From assembly GCA_964439955.1 (NCBI GenBank), contig CAYTPX010000002.1, forward strand, positions 109,640-173,639: a DNA stretch of 64,000 nucleotides. Direction: 5' to 3'. Both the position numbers and the translations under genes were made by a program. This document shows positions 1 to 10,038 of this stretch, one piece after another (the first letter of the stretch is position 1; every line of letters starts with the position of its first letter). Origin of the DNA: UBA1794 sp964439955 (GTDB lineage Bacteria > Bacteroidota > Bacteroidia > Bacteroidales > Bacteroidaceae). The notes below the pieces were generated by a model. The model saw only the letters and a list, made by a program, of their open reading frames with translations, was not told where the DNA came from and ran no database searches.

Positions 1-893
1 TTCCGGTGAAAGACGAGGCGGGACGCATTGATTCGTGCTATATCGACCTGAAAGACGTGGCCTCTTCCCTTGCGGCGCGTTTGGAGGAAACCGAATACGA
101 CCCGGAGCGCCAGGCGCAAGTCACGGAACGGCTTAACCTTTTGTATTCCCTCGAGCAGAAACACCATGTGCCCGACCTTGAGGGCCTGTTGGCGGCGGCC
201 GAAGGTTTCCGCGGGAGACTGGAGCGGGTGGCTGGCAGCGAAGAGGAAATTGCGGCCTTGGAACAAGAATTGTCCACCCTTGGCGGGCAATTATCCGAGG
301 ACGCCCGGACCCTGACCGATGGCCGCACGAAGGCGGCCGCCTCAGTGGAACAGGAAATAGCGAGCCGGCTCCAGCCGCTCGGCATGCCCAATGTCCAGTT
401 CCGGGTAGATGTGACCCCGCTTGCCGCACCCGGGCCGAAAGGCGCAGACCGCGTGCGCTTCCTTTTTACGGCCAACCGGAAAGGGGAATTGCGCGAAGTG
501 GGTGAGGTCGCTTCCGGGGGTGAAATCGCCCGGGTCATGCTTGTGCTCAAGAGCATCCTTGCGGAGGCAAGCCGGATGCCCACTTTGATTTTCGACGAAA
601 TCGACACCGGGGTTTCGGGCGAAGTGGCCGACCGGATGGCGCGCATGATGCAGGCCATGGGGCGGACGATGCAAATCATTTGCATCACCCATTTGCCCCA
701 AATGGCGGCAGGCGGGAAGGCGCATTATTACGTGTATAAAGTCGATGGCGGGGATGCGACGCAGAGCCACATCCGCACCCTTACGCCCGAAGAGAGAATC
801 TATGAGCTGGCACGCATGTCGAGCGGGGCGACTGTCACGGAGGCGGCCTTGGCGCATGCCCGCGAACTATTGGCAGAATATGGAACAGAGTGA
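1..893 (+). CDS. recN: DNA repair protein RecN, C-terminal part (cut by window start)
   Basis: This is the C-terminal half of RecN, the SMC-like ATPase that acts in double-strand break repair. The frame is open at the left edge, so the N-terminal Walker A part lies outside the window. Visible parts are a coiled-coil region and then the ABC-type signature region around the SGGEIARVML stretch. A Walker B region (TLIFDEIDTGVSGEVA) and a switch-His region (ICITHLPQMAA) follow. It ends 14 bases inside the next gene, which suggests cotranscription with rlmB. The family call is firm; the true start is not visible. Confidence 0.93.
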   Translation, partial: PVKDEAGRIDSCYIDLKDVASSLAARLEETEYDPERQAQVTERLNLLYSLEQKHHVPDLEGLLAAAEGFRGRLERVAGSEEEIAALEQELSTLGGQLSEDARTLTDGRTKAAASVEQEIASRLQPLGMPNVQFRVDVTPLAAPGPKGADRVRFLFTANRKGELREVGEVASGGEIARVMLVLKSILAEASRMPTLIFDEIDTGVSGEVADRMARMMQAMGRTMQIICITHLPQMAAGGKAHYYVYKVDGGDATQSHIRTLTPEERIYELARMSSGATVTEAALAHARELLAEYGTE

Positions 894-1650
894 AATGATT
901 TTCGGAGTCCGTGCCGTGATAGAAGCGGTGGAGTCCGGCAAGGAAATAGACAAAATATTGGTCCGAAAAGGCCTGCAAACGGAACTTTCGCACGAGTTGT
1001 TTGCCGCCATAAAAGGTTTGAACGTCTTTGTGCAACATGTCCCGCTGGAGCGCCTGAACCGGATAACCCGTAAAAATCACCAAGGAGTGATAGCCTTTAT
1101 CTCCGCAATCGAGTACCAATCGCTGGAGATGCTCGTGCCGGTTCTCTACGAGGAGGGCAGGATGCCGTTTCTTGTCATGCTGGACGGATTGACCGACGTG
1201 CGTAATTTCGGCGCCATTGCCCGCACCTGCGAATGTGCGGGAGTGGATGCCCTCGTCATCCCGGCCAAGGGAAGCGTCTCCGTTACGGCCGACGCGGTCA
1301 AGACATCCGCAGGGGCATTGATGAGGTTGCCCGTATGCAAAGTGCCCAATGTGGGTAGCGCGTTACGATACCTTAAGCAATGCGGCTTCCGCCTTGCGGC
1401 GGCAACGGAAAAAGGCGATGTAGATTATACCCGTTCGTCTTATGCCGACCCGCTGTGTCTTGTAATGGGAGCGGAAGATACAGGCGTGCCTGCAGAACAT
1501 TTGCGCTTGTGCGACGAGTGGGTTTCCATACCGATGAAAGGGAAAATAGCCAGCCTTAACGTTTCGGTGGCTGCCGGAATCCTGATTTATGAGGTAGTCC
1601 GCCAGCGGCGAAATATAGAGGGTGACACGCAAAAGGGTGAAGGAAATTAA
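880..1650 (+). CDS. rlmB: 23S rRNA 2'-O-methyltransferase, TrmH/SpoU family (RlmB-like)
   Basis: A SPOUT methyltransferase of about 256 residues that probably methylates a ribose in 23S rRNA using SAM. The N-terminal substrate-binding domain starts with MIFGVRAVIEAV. The knot motifs are present: N and R in LDGLTDVRNFGAIART (about residues 101-115), GAEDTGV, and SIPMKGKIASLNVSVA near the C-terminus. The ATG at 880 overlaps the recN end. A second in-frame ATG at 895 sits just after the recN stop and has a GGAACAG-like sequence upstream, so it is a possible alternative. A longer upstream reading is only recN read in another frame. RlmB rather than a tRNA methyltransferase is inferred from length and motif order. 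Confidence 0.88.
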   Translation: MEQSEMIFGVRAVIEAVESGKEIDKILVRKGLQTELSHELFAAIKGLNVFVQHVPLERLNRITRKNHQGVIAFISAIEYQSLEMLVPVLYEEGRMPFLVMLDGLTDVRNFGAIARTCECAGVDALVIPAKGSVSVTADAVKTSAGALMRLPVCKVPNVGSALRYLKQCGFRLAAATEKGDVDYTRSSYADPLCLVMGAEDTGVPAEHLRLCDEWVSIPMKGKIASLNVSVAAGILIYEVVRQRRNIEGDTQKGEGN

Positions 1651-1663
1651 AAGCAACATAAAT

Positions 1664-3418
1664 ATGAAACGAATGAAAAAGCATAGCATTTTGAATGGGA
1701 GAAACGTATGTTTGTGGATTTTCTTGTGTTTCCTTTCAGCCGTCCCCATGCAGGCGCAGACACCTAAATGGGCAGATAAGGCCAGGAGGGCAATCGTGAA
1801 AATCACAACCTACGACGCGCAAAAGCAGAAGATGGGGGAGGGTACGGCGTTTTTCATGGATGAAAGCGGGGTTGCCCTTTCGTCTTTTTCCCTATTCAAA
1901 GGGGTCGATAGCGCAACGGCGACCGACTACGAAGGAAATGAGATGCCGGTCGATCTGATAATGGGCATCAATGATTTGTACGACGTAGTGAAGATTCACA
2001 TTGCGACGGCAAAGAAAAAAGTACAGGCTTTAGAGCAAGTCCAACGAAAGCCGCAAGTCGGTGAAAGCATTGTCATGGTCCCTTTTTCCATGGAGAAGAA
2101 GGCCGAGGCCATAATCGGTTTGGTGGAAGAAGCCACCCCTATGGAGGGGGATTTCTATTATACCTTGGCTTTAATCTCAACGGACGGGCAAAATTGTTCA
2201 CCCCTATTCAACAATGAGGGGAAAGTCTTCGGCTTGTTGCAGCCCCCCGCCGAAGAAAGCGATACGCGGAGTTACGCACTTCCGGTTTCATACGGCCTCG
2301 GCCTTTCGATTAGCGCTTTGTCCTTTAACGACCCCTTGCTGAATGCCATTGGAATACCCAAGGATCTTCCTGCCACGCGCGACGAAGCACTGGCCATGTT
2401 GTACCTGACGCAATCAAATCCGACCGACCTTGACCGCATTGCCGACTTGCTGGACCGCTTCATTGCCCGCTACCCGTCCGACCCGGAAGGCTACAAGATG
2501 CGCTCGAACTTCTACTCTTCTTTGTTCGACGACAATGTGAGTCTGGCCCAGGCCGAGGCTGACATGGCGACCGTGATGGAACTTTCCGCAGACAAGGCAG
2601 AGGCTTATTACCATAACTCCCAATGCGTCCTGAATTACGCGGCACGGAAGGATTCGGCCGCACTCCCGTTCAAGGACTGGGGGTACAAGCGTAGCCTCGC
2701 CGAGGTGCAAAGGGCGATAGAATTAGACCCTAAGCCGCTATACATCCAGCAGGAGGCCAATATCTATTCGCTGATGCAGGACTATCCAAAGGCTTACGAG
2801 GCCTTCCAGAAAGTCAATGCTTCCAATCTTGCGTCCTACTCGACTTTCTATGCTTCGAGCCGCCTGTTGCGTGCCATGGGCGACACTACTTCGCTGGCAT
2901 TGGCCATGATGGACAGTTGTATTGCACGGATTCCTACACCGTATACAGCCGCTACTGCCCCTTACCTCTATGAGCGTGCCGAACTGCGGGCGGCCGCTGG
3001 GGCAGATTCGGCTGCGCTGGCAGATTACGATGCCTATGAACAGTACTCCTCCGCCCGCCCGAATGCCCTTTTCTATTATAAGCGCGAGCAGGTAGCCCTG
3101 CGCCTGAAACAATATGAGCGAGCCACGGCAGACATTGAGGAAGCCTTGAAGCAACTGCCCAGCGACCCGGCTTTGTTGGAAGAGCACGGGTCGGTGTTGG
3201 TTTCCACCGCACGCTACGAAGAAGCCCTGAAGAGCCTGGACGCTTCGCTCGCGCAGTCCCCAAACCGTCCTTATGCCCTCCGCCTGAAAGGCTTTGCCCT
3301 GCTTCAGCTGGACCGGCAGGATGAGGCGCAGGAGGCCTTGAAGGAAGCGCAGGACTTGGGCGACGAAGTGTCGGCGCAACTGCTAAGCCGCTTTTTCGGG
3401 CATGTCCCCAAAAACTGA
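1664..3418 (+). CDS. Secreted TPR protein with a degenerate trypsin-like domain
   Basis: About 584 residues. The start at 1664 gives a signal peptide ending near VPMQAQ. Residues 35-225 follow the HtrA/trypsin-like pattern (GEGTAFFMDESGVALSSF). The usual His of the LTNYHV position is Ser76. The Asp is kept as D107 (YDVVK). The nucleophile motif GNSGGP reads GQNCSP, so Asn177 replaces Ser. This predicts an inactive protease fold. The rest, about 250-580, consists of TPR-like helical repeats (for example around EGYKMRSNFYSSLF and RPYALRLKGFALLQL). It is probably periplasmic and may bind peptides or partner proteins. It begins 14 bases after rlmB. The exact role is unknown. Confidence 0.72.
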   Translation: MKRMKKHSILNGRNVCLWIFLCFLSAVPMQAQTPKWADKARRAIVKITTYDAQKQKMGEGTAFFMDESGVALSSFSLFKGVDSATATDYEGNEMPVDLIMGINDLYDVVKIHIATAKKKVQALEQVQRKPQVGESIVMVPFSMEKKAEAIIGLVEEATPMEGDFYYTLALISTDGQNCSPLFNNEGKVFGLLQPPAEESDTRSYALPVSYGLGLSISALSFNDPLLNAIGIPKDLPATRDEALAMLYLTQSNPTDLDRIADLLDRFIARYPSDPEGYKMRSNFYSSLFDDNVSLAQAEADMATVMELSADKAEAYYHNSQCVLNYAARKDSAALPFKDWGYKRSLAEVQRAIELDPKPLYIQQEANIYSLMQDYPKAYEAFQKVNASNLASYSTFYASSRLLRAMGDTTSLALAMMDSCIARIPTPYTAATAPYLYERAELRAAAGADSAALADYDAYEQYSSARPNALFYYKREQVALRLKQYERATADIEEALKQLPSDPALLEEHGSVLVSTARYEEALKSLDASLAQSPNRPYALRLKGFALLQLDRQDEAQEALKEAQDLGDEVSAQLLSRFFGHVPKN

Positions 3419-3457
3419 TAATCCGTACATACGAACCACGATAAATAAAATACCTTT

Positions 3458-4471
3458 ATGTCTGTTATGCCTATACCTCTTTACCCTTTGCGCTTCCAGC
3501 CTATCCTGAAGCGCACCCTTTGGGGTGGCGACCGCATCGCCACGTCGAAACATCTTGATGCGGACTCAGGGAATATCGGGGAAAGTTGGGAAATATCTTC
3601 TGTACCGGGCGACGAAAGCATTGTGGCCGAAGGGGCGTTGGCCGGCCAGTCCCTGTCGCAAGTGGTCGCCCGCTATGGGGAAAAGCTCGTGGGGAAGCAT
3701 TGTTTTGAACAGTTCGGCCCCATGTTCCCCTTGCTTGCCAAGTTTATCGACGCACGCCGCGATTTGTCCATCCAGGTACATCCAAATGACAAACTCGCAT
3801 GGGAACGCCACCGCTCGTTAGGGAAAAGCGAAATGTGGTACGTAATCAACGCCCAACCCGGCGCGCAAATCATCAGCGGCCTGTCCGTGCCCGTCACGGC
3901 CGATGAATACCGGAAACGTGTGGAGGAAGGGACGATAACGGAGATACTTACGCATCATGAGGCCAAGCCGGGCGACGTATTCTATCTGCCGGCAGGACGC
4001 ATCCACGCTATCGGGGGCGGTGTTTTCCTTGCAGAGATACAGGAAACGAGCAATGTGACGTACCGCATCTACGACTACGGACGTCTGGATGCCGACGGAA
4101 GCCCCCGGGAACTGCATACGGAACTGGCGGAAGACGCCATCGATTTCCGCGTTTATGACGACTACCGCACGCACTACCGGCCAGACCCGGATGGGCGGGC
4201 GCATCTCCTGGCTACCCCGCACTTTTCGGCCGCCCTACACGATTTGGACAAGCCCCGCGACTACGATTACGCCGGCTTGGATTCTTTTGCCATCCTTATG
4301 GGTATCGAGGGAGAAGCGCTCTTGTCCGTGGCCTGCGAGGATGAGGCCGGGAAAACACACGTTACGCGCCACAACCTTTCTGCGGGCGAGACCCTCCTGC
4401 TGCCGGCCACGGCCTGCACGTTGCATGTGGAGCCCCGGAAGCGGGTCAAACTGCTGGAATCCTACTTTTAG
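3458..4471 (+). CDS. manA: Mannose-6-phosphate isomerase, class I type
   Basis: A 337-residue cytosolic cupin enzyme that interconverts mannose-6-phosphate and fructose-6-phosphate, feeding GDP-sugar synthesis. Zinc ligand motifs are visible: SIQVHPND (His108), KSEMWYV (Glu125) and PAGRIHAIGGGVFLAEIQ (about 178-196). The N-terminal LKRTLWGGDRI and the GESWEISS stretch are typical of the short Firmicutes/Bacteroidetes form. An internal ATG at codon 4 is an alternative start. The gene lies 39 bases after the TPR protein and is followed by a repeat-rich spacer. Confidence 0.92.
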   Translation: MSVMPIPLYPLRFQPILKRTLWGGDRIATSKHLDADSGNIGESWEISSVPGDESIVAEGALAGQSLSQVVARYGEKLVGKHCFEQFGPMFPLLAKFIDARRDLSIQVHPNDKLAWERHRSLGKSEMWYVINAQPGAQIISGLSVPVTADEYRKRVEEGTITEILTHHEAKPGDVFYLPAGRIHAIGGGVFLAEIQETSNVTYRIYDYGRLDADGSPRELHTELAEDAIDFRVYDDYRTHYRPDPDGRAHLLATPHFSAALHDLDKPRDYDYAGLDSFAILMGIEGEALLSVACEDEAGKTHVTRHNLSAGETLLLPATACTLHVEPRKRVKLLESYF

Positions 4472-4572
4472 GTTTTGGGCTTCCGCTTCTTCTCCCCGTC
4501 CTTTCCCGTTTCCCCATGCTTGGGGGGATAAAGGAGGCCGGGGGCTTTTGGTAAAAAATGCCAAGGGTGGTC

Positions 4573-4624
4573 TTGGAAAACCCCTGCGCTTTTCCCCAAA
4601 AGCCTCCGGCCTTTCACCGTTTCC
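4573..4624. repeat. Dispersed FSGK-type palindromic repeat, copy 1
   Basis: It contains GGAAAACCCCTGCGCTTTTC followed by CCCAAAAGCC, then CGGCCTTTCACCG and TTTCC. These are alternating TTTTCC and GGAAAA type arms with GC-rich spacers, as in the other copies at 10.0, 12.9, 18.5, 21.3, 27.9, 33.5, 34.2, 46.9 and 55.6 kb. It lies in the manA-gyrA spacer. Confidence 0.55.
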
Positions 4625-4693
4625 CTTTGCACGCCCCCGTCGCCCCGGCATGATCCGGCTTCCCGCGGGCTGCAAAAAATGGCTTGGAAACCC

Positions 4694-4724
4694 TTTCCCG
4701 TCTCGTTAAAAATGCGTACCTTAG
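4694..4724 (+). promoter_or_regulatory. Possible gyrA promoter (Bacteroidetes type)
   Basis: TTTC at 4694-4697 and TACCTTAG at 4717-4724 are separated by 19 bases. They resemble the TTTG / TAnnTTTG boxes used by the primary sigma factor of Bacteroidetes. The -7 box departs from consensus at two positions, so this is tentative. Confidence 0.35.
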
Positions 4725-4778
4725 CGCAGTTTTTAGCAAAGCAAGGAACAAGAATAATAAAAACTCGAAACAGATAGA

Positions 4779-7358
4779 ATGCTTGACCAAGACAGAATTT
4801 TGAAAGTCAATATAGAAGACGAGATGAAGTCTTCTTATATCGACTACTCGATGTCCGTAATCGTCTCTCGTGCGCTTCCCGATGTGCGGGACGGATTCAA
4901 ACCCGTACACCGCCGCATCCTCTACGGCATGATGCGCATGGGCAATACCCACAGTAACCCCAAAATGAAGTGCGCCCGCGCCGTGGGTGAAGTGATGGGT
5001 AAATACCACCCCCATGGCGACAGTTCGGTCTATATGGCACTGGTCCGTATGGGACAACCTTGGAGCATGCGTTACTTGTTGGTAGATGGTCAAGGAAACT
5101 TCGGCTCGGTAGACGGCGATGCGCCTGCGGCAATGCGTTATACGGAATCCCGCCTGAGCAGGATGGGTGAGGAGATGATGCAAGACCTTGATAAGGAAAC
5201 GGTAGACATGGCGCGTAATTTCGATAATACGCTCGATGAACCTACTGTTTTGCCCACGCGGATTCCCAATCTGTTGGTCAACGGCGCTACAGGAATTGCC
5301 GTCGGCATGGCAACCAACATGCCGCCCCACAATATAGGGGAAGTGGTAGATGCCTGTATCGCTTACATACGCGACAACGACATCACTACCGACGGGCTGA
5401 TGCAGCATGTGAAAGCTCCGGATTTTCCTACGGGAGGTTATATTTACGGAATCAAAGGCGTTCGCGAGGCTTATGAAACAGGCCACGGCCGCGTCATGAT
5501 GCGTGCCCGCGCCGAAGTAGAACCTGGAGAGGGGCATGACAAAATAGTGGTTACCGAAATCCCGTACGGGGTAAACAAGCGGGAACTGATAGAACACATA
5601 GCTTCTTTGGTAACCGAGAAGAAGATTGACGGGATAAGCAACGTAAATGACGAGAGCGGCCGCGAGGGAATGCGTATTGTCATCGACGTGAAGCGGGACG
5701 CCAATGCCAATATAATCCTGAACAAGCTCTATAAGATGACCGCCTTGCAGTGCGCTTTCAGCGTGAACAATGTGGCGCTCGTCCATGGGCGGCCTCGGAC
5801 TTTGAATTTGAAAGACATCATTCAGAATTTCGTCGAGCACCGCCACGAAGTAGTCATCCGCCGTACGCGTTACCTGCTGCGCAAGGCGGAAGAGCGCAGG
5901 CACATCTTGGAAGCCTTGATTGTGGCTTCCGACAACATAGACGAGGTGGTTCGCATCATAAAGGCGGCCTCGGAAACTAAAGTGGCAATTGCGAATTTGA
6001 TGGAACGCTTCTCATTTTCAGAAGTCCAGGCTCGTGCCATCGTAGAAATGCGCTTGCGCCAGCTCACAGGACTGGAACAAGATAAGCTCCGCGGTGAGGC
6101 GGAAGAGGTGAGAAAGCAAATCGAGTATTACCACTCCATCCTCTCCGATGATTTGTTATGCCAACAAGTCATCATAGAGGAGTTGCAGGAAGTGAAAGAA
6201 AAATATGGCGATGAACGGCGGACCGAAATCGTCTATTCCTCAGAGGAGTTCAACCCGGAAGATTTCTATGCGGATGACCAGATGGTTATTACCATATCGC
6301 ACATGGGCTACATTAAGCGGACGCCACTCTCAGAATTCCATGCCCAACACCGGGGCGGTGTCGGTTCGAAAGGAACGGATACGCGCGATGACGACTTTAT
6401 CGAGAACATTTATCCGGCCACGATGCATAATACCATGCTTTTCTTCACGCAAAAGGGGAAATGCTATTGGATGCGCGTGTACGAAATACCGGAGGGAACG
6501 AAAAACTCCAAGGGACGTGCCATCCAAAACTTGCTCAACATTGATGCCGACGACAAGGTGAATGCTTTTGTCCGCGTGAAGACTCTGAATGATCCGGACT
6601 ACATCAATAATCATTATATCCTGTTCTGCACAAAACAGGGCATAGTGAAAAAGACTTCCCTTGAACAGTATTCCCGTCCGCGGCAAAACGGGGTGAATGC
6701 CATCACCATACGCGAGGATGATCAGGTAATTGAAGTTCGGATGACAGACGGCACGAATGAAATCGTGATAGCCAACCGTAACGGAAGGGCGATCCGCTTT
6801 AATGAGCAAACCGTAAGGGAAATGGGTCGCACGGCTACCGGTGTGCGGGGCATGCGTTTAGACGAGGACGGAAGTGATGAGGTTGTTGGCATGGTTTGCA
6901 TCAAGGATTCCCAGAAAGAGAGTATCATGGTTGTCTCCGAACAAGGATACGGGAAGCGTAGCGATATAGACGATTATCGCATAACCAACCGCGGAGCGAA
7001 AGGTGTCAAGACGCTGAACATAACCGAAAAAACGGGGAAACTGGTAGCAATCAAGTGCGTTACAGACGAAAACGACTTGATGATTATCAACAAGTCCGGC
7101 ATCACAATCCGCTTGGCGGTAGACTCTGTCCGGATTATGGGCCGGGCTACCCAAGGAGTGCGCCTGATTAATCTGGAAAAGCGGGGAGACCGCATAGCTT
7201 CTGTGTGCAAGGTTTTGCATGAAAGCGAAGAGGAAATCAAGGAAGGGGAGGCTACGGAGTTGCCTGTGGGCGAGGCGTTTTCGAACGAAACTCCCATAGG
7301 AACGACCGACGAACCTCGCGACATTATAAACGAAAATGAATCCCAAAACGATAACTAA
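4779..7358 (+). CDS. gyrA: DNA gyrase subunit A
   Basis: An 859-residue type II topoisomerase subunit that cuts and rejoins DNA. The catalytic tyrosine is Tyr121 in AAMRYTE. The quinolone-determining region reads [15 protein letters not shown]: Ser82 (the E. coli Ser83 position) is kept and the Asp87 position is Met86. The C-terminal beta-pinwheel starts near residue 505, with a GyrA-box-like [10 protein letters not shown] that marks gyrase rather than Topo IV. The tail (about 825-859) is acidic and low in complexity, as in other gyrases. It is followed after 14 bases by a TPR gene and is probably cotranscribed with it. Confidence 0.96.
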   Translation: MLDQDRILKVNIEDEMKSSYIDYSMSVIVSRALPDVRDGFKPVHRRILYGMMRMGNTHSNPKMKCARAVGEVMGKYHPHGDSSVYMALVRMGQPWSMRYLLVDGQGNFGSVDGDAPAAMRYTESRLSRMGEEMMQDLDKETVDMARNFDNTLDEPTVLPTRIPNLLVNGATGIAVGMATNMPPHNIGEVVDACIAYIRDNDITTDGLMQHVKAPDFPTGGYIYGIKGVREAYETGHGRVMMRARAEVEPGEGHDKIVVTEIPYGVNKRELIEHIASLVTEKKIDGISNVNDESGREGMRIVIDVKRDANANIILNKLYKMTALQCAFSVNNVALVHGRPRTLNLKDIIQNFVEHRHEVVIRRTRYLLRKAEERRHILEALIVASDNIDEVVRIIKAASETKVAIANLMERFSFSEVQARAIVEMRLRQLTGLEQDKLRGEAEEVRKQIEYYHSILSDDLLCQQVIIEELQEVKEKYGDERRTEIVYSSEEFNPEDFYADDQMVITISHMGYIKRTPLSEFHAQHRGGVGSKGTDTRDDDFIENIYPATMHNTMLFFTQKGKCYWMRVYEIPEGTKNSKGRAIQNLLNIDADDKVNAFVRVKTLNDPDYINNHYILFCTKQGIVKKTSLEQYSRPRQNGVNAITIREDDQVIEVRMTDGTNEIVIANRNGRAIRFNEQTVREMGRTATGVRGMRLDEDGSDEVVGMVCIKDSQKESIMVVSEQGYGKRSDIDDYRITNRGAKGVKTLNITEKTGKLVAIKCVTDENDLMIINKSGITIRLAVDSVRIMGRATQGVRLINLEKRGDRIASVCKVLHESEEEIKEGEATELPVGEAFSNETPIGTTDEPRDIINENESQNDN

Positions 7359-7372
7359 TAAAGTATTGAGTT

Positions 7373-8623
7373 ATGATGAGACATTGTGCTTTAGCTTTAA
7401 GTCTGCTGCTCGTTGCTGGAACGGCTTTCGGGCAGAAATCAAACGTGAAGATAGCGAAGTCTGCTTTAGGTGAGGAGAATCCTAATTTTGACGAAGCCTT
7501 TGCAGCAATCAATGCGGCGATGCAAGATCCGACGACAATGGACGATCCGGAGACCTACGATATTGCCGGGAAATTGTATAAGAAGGTTTATGAAGTCGAA
7601 GGCTTGAAAGCCGCCGGAGGCCATGCGTATGATACAGTAAAGCTGTATAACAGCACGCTGGAGATGTTCAAATATTACCAGATGTGCGACGAGAAAGCCC
7701 AACTTCCTGATGAGAAAGGAAAAATCCGGAAGAACAAATGGCGTGAAGACAATCGGACGGACATGCTGAAGTACCACGGCCAGTTGTTCAATGCCGGGGC
7801 AGTTTACTACCTGATGGCTAAGCGGGATTACAAGAATGCGGTCTATTTCTTGGGCTACTATCTTGATGCTGCCGAATTCCCGATGCTCAAGGATCTTAAT
7901 TTGCTGACCGACAGTGCTAAGAGCGTTACTGCTTTCTATGCTTCATATGCCGCTTATTCGGCAGAGGATTATCCCAATGTAATCAAGTATGGGCAGATTG
8001 CGCTCAACAGCCCGAATGAGTCAGACGTGAATACGACTTACGAGATCATGACCCGCGCCTATCGTGAGGAGAATGACACGGTGAATTGGATAGGTATGCT
8101 GCAAGAGAGCATCAAACGGAATCCCGCGTCGGAAAATAACATGGTGCAGCTGATCAACTACTACAGCGAGAAAGGACAGAATGACGAAGCCATCAAGTTT
8201 GCCGACCAGCTCATAGAGAGTGACCCTACCAACGACTACAGTTACTTCATCAAGGGTTATCTGTTCCAGAACCTCAACCGGACGGAGGAAGCCACGGAGT
8301 TATACAAGAAGGCGATTGAAATTAATCCGAACAACGAGGCGTATTATTCAAACCTCGGGACGTGTTACATCGCAATCGCACAGGAATTGGACGCCAATGC
8401 AGAGTATGGGTCGGACGACTACAAGGACCAACAGAAGATTATCATGCAGAACTATATGTGGGCTCGCGAGAATTTCGAGAAAGTCCGTGAGCTGGCTCCG
8501 GATAAGGAAGACCTTTGGGTAGCCCCCCTTTACCGCATCTATTACAAATTGGGCATCCGTCAGGGTGAAGACTTCCAGATGTTGGAGAAAAAGATGGCAG
8601 AACGCGAAGGTATCGCGCAATAG
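7373..8623 (+). CDS. Exported TPR protein encoded downstream of gyrA
   Basis: A 416-residue protein with an N-terminal signal peptide (MMRHCALALSLLLVAGTAFG, then Q). Helical repeats follow across the body. TPR units are clearest near residues 270-335 (NDYSYFIKGYLFQNLNRTEE and NNEAYYSNLGTCYIAIAQEL). No catalytic motif is seen. Proteins of this kind are commonly found after gyrA in Bacteroidales, from general knowledge. It probably acts as a periplasmic scaffold, but the partner is unknown. A strong hairpin follows the stop codon. Confidence 0.8.
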   Translation: MMRHCALALSLLLVAGTAFGQKSNVKIAKSALGEENPNFDEAFAAINAAMQDPTTMDDPETYDIAGKLYKKVYEVEGLKAAGGHAYDTVKLYNSTLEMFKYYQMCDEKAQLPDEKGKIRKNKWREDNRTDMLKYHGQLFNAGAVYYLMAKRDYKNAVYFLGYYLDAAEFPMLKDLNLLTDSAKSVTAFYASYAAYSAEDYPNVIKYGQIALNSPNESDVNTTYEIMTRAYREENDTVNWIGMLQESIKRNPASENNMVQLINYYSEKGQNDEAIKFADQLIESDPTNDYSYFIKGYLFQNLNRTEEATELYKKAIEINPNNEAYYSNLGTCYIAIAQELDANAEYGSDDYKDQQKIIMQNYMWARENFEKVRELAPDKEDLWVAPLYRIYYKLGIRQGEDFQMLEKKMAEREGIAQ

Positions 8624-8651
8624 TAATTCACACAATAATCTAACTTAACCA

Positions 8652-8699
8652 AGAAGGAAACCGGGGAAGCCCCAGATGGGGCTTCCCCGGTTTCCTTCT
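8652..8699. terminator. Perfect 22-bp inverted repeat after the gyrA-TPR unit
   Basis: Arms at 8652-8673 and 8678-8699 pair perfectly over 22 bp around the loop AGAT. No T-run follows on the + strand. It probably ends gyrA-TPR transcription and could also act on the convergent mscS transcript. Confidence 0.7.
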
Positions 8700-8770
8700 G
8701 TTCGCCTGCCAAACGTCCATCCGGACAAGGGTATGGGTGTTTTTCTGCTTAGGAACGGCGGGATGTATCC

Positions 8771-10027
8771 TTATAAGCCCTCCCTTCCTCCCGCCCCAAT
8801 GGCTTTCCCTATGCTGTAAAGGTCGGTCGAAGAGGGCTGTTGATAGATTTGCAGCCTAAACTCGGGGGCGAGCGCCACGATGGGTTCCATGATATCAGAC
8901 ACCCAATCTTCGAAACGTTCCCATTGTGTCTCGTTGATGAAAAGGAGGATTTCCAAGGGGACTCCCTGCGGAGTGTGCGGCAATTCGCGCACTACGAAGA
9001 AGCGGTCTTTGGTGCGTGCCATGGGATGATGGCCAAGGTAATGCTGGAGATAGTGGCGAAAGAGCGTCAAGTTCACGACCCTGTCGGGGAAGCAACGCAA
9101 GTCCGTAGCTTCAGGCTTTAGCTCCGGCAAGCCGGAAATCAAGGGGAAGGCGGGCAAGTCCCTTGCCTCTTCCAATGTGAGCAACTGTATGCTCCGTATA
9201 TCGATGTAGAGGACTTGCGCCATTCGCCTGCTGCCCCCTTCTTTCATGTAGCGCCAGTTCTGGAATGGTTCGTCCACCAAAAGATGGGGAGGTATCGTAA
9301 GAATTGTTTGGTCGAAATTGCGCACTTTCACCGTGTTTAGGTTGATGTCCTCGACCGTGCCGTTGATTCCGTGTTTGCTCACCGTAATCCAGTCACCCGG
9401 CCGCAGCATGTCGTGGGCGGAAAGTTGTATCCCAGAGATGAAATTAACAAGCGTGTCCTTAAAAATCAAGGATACAACGGCGGCCGAAGCACCCAGTCCT
9501 GCAAGCAGGTGGAACGGGGAACGGTCGAGGAGGATGCTGATGATGACAATCGTGGTTATGACATAAATCAGCAGGTTCACCACTTGCAGCAGCCCTTTGA
9601 TAGGCTTGTCGCGCAGTTTGTCGAAGGTGTCCCAAACGTTATAGGCGGTCTTCACGACGGAAGTCCCCAGGAACATGAATGCGACCGACAAGTAGATGCG
9701 GCAAGCCATGTCAATCCATCCCGGCAGGGCATCGTGGGTCGAAAGGACAGGCACCAGATGGTAGAGGATGAAGGGGGGCAGCAAGCGGCAAAGACTCTTG
9801 AGCACCCGCGGGTTGAGCAACAGGTCGTCCCATTTGGTAGGCGTATGGCTAATGGCTTTCAATATTAGGGGAACGACATACCGGTTGGCAAGCCAAGTGA
9901 TGGCTATGGAGAGCAACAGGGCGATAAGCAGGGCAAGGTAATTGTCGAGTACCGTGCTTGACTGTTCAGACAAGCCCATCTGGAGCAGCCAGCCGTCTAT
10001 CCATTTCAGAAACTTTTGCATAGGCAT
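8771..10027 (-). CDS. MscS-family mechanosensitive ion channel (YbdG-like)
   Basis: A 418-residue inner-membrane channel that would open under membrane tension to release solutes. About four or five hydrophobic segments occur between residues 28 and 190. The pore helix and MscS beta domain follow: LGASAAVVSLIFKDTLVNFISGIQL (about 179-203), then the RPGDWITV and GTVEDINLNTVKVRNFD motifs. The long soluble C-terminal part and the overall length fit the YbdG subgroup better than short MscS. It converges with the TPR gene across the 8652-8699 hairpin. Confidence 0.88.
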   Translation of the reverse strand: MPMQKFLKWIDGWLLQMGLSEQSSTVLDNYLALLIALLLSIAITWLANRYVVPLILKAISHTPTKWDDLLLNPRVLKSLCRLLPPFILYHLVPVLSTHDALPGWIDMACRIYLSVAFMFLGTSVVKTAYNVWDTFDKLRDKPIKGLLQVVNLLIYVITTIVIISILLDRSPFHLLAGLGASAAVVSLIFKDTLVNFISGIQLSAHDMLRPGDWITVSKHGINGTVEDINLNTVKVRNFDQTILTIPPHLLVDEPFQNWRYMKEGGSRRMAQVLYIDIRSIQLLTLEEARDLPAFPLISGLPELKPEATDLRCFPDRVVNLTLFRHYLQHYLGHHPMARTKDRFFVVRELPHTPQGVPLEILLFINETQWERFEDWVSDIMEPIVALAPEFRLQIYQQPSSTDLYSIGKAIGAGGREGL

Positions 10028-10038
10028 TCATAAAAAGT

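Larger units (their letters stand above)
4472..4778. other. Non-coding spacer between manA and gyrA
   Basis: This 307-base gap holds a CTTGGGGGG/CCCCATGC-like GC-rich stretch, a copy of the dispersed repeat (4573-4624) and a weak promoter-like pair before gyrA. Reading frames through it are low-complexity extensions of manA in the wrong frame and look non-coding. Confidence 0.6.

Noticed and set aside
38..688. Long minus-strand frame opposite recN
   Set aside because: It is a shadow of recN with no family motifs and biased composition.
4614..5903. 429-residue minus-strand frame opposite gyrA
   Set aside because: It lies fully opposite conserved gyrA motifs and has no recognisable domain, promoter or ribosome site.
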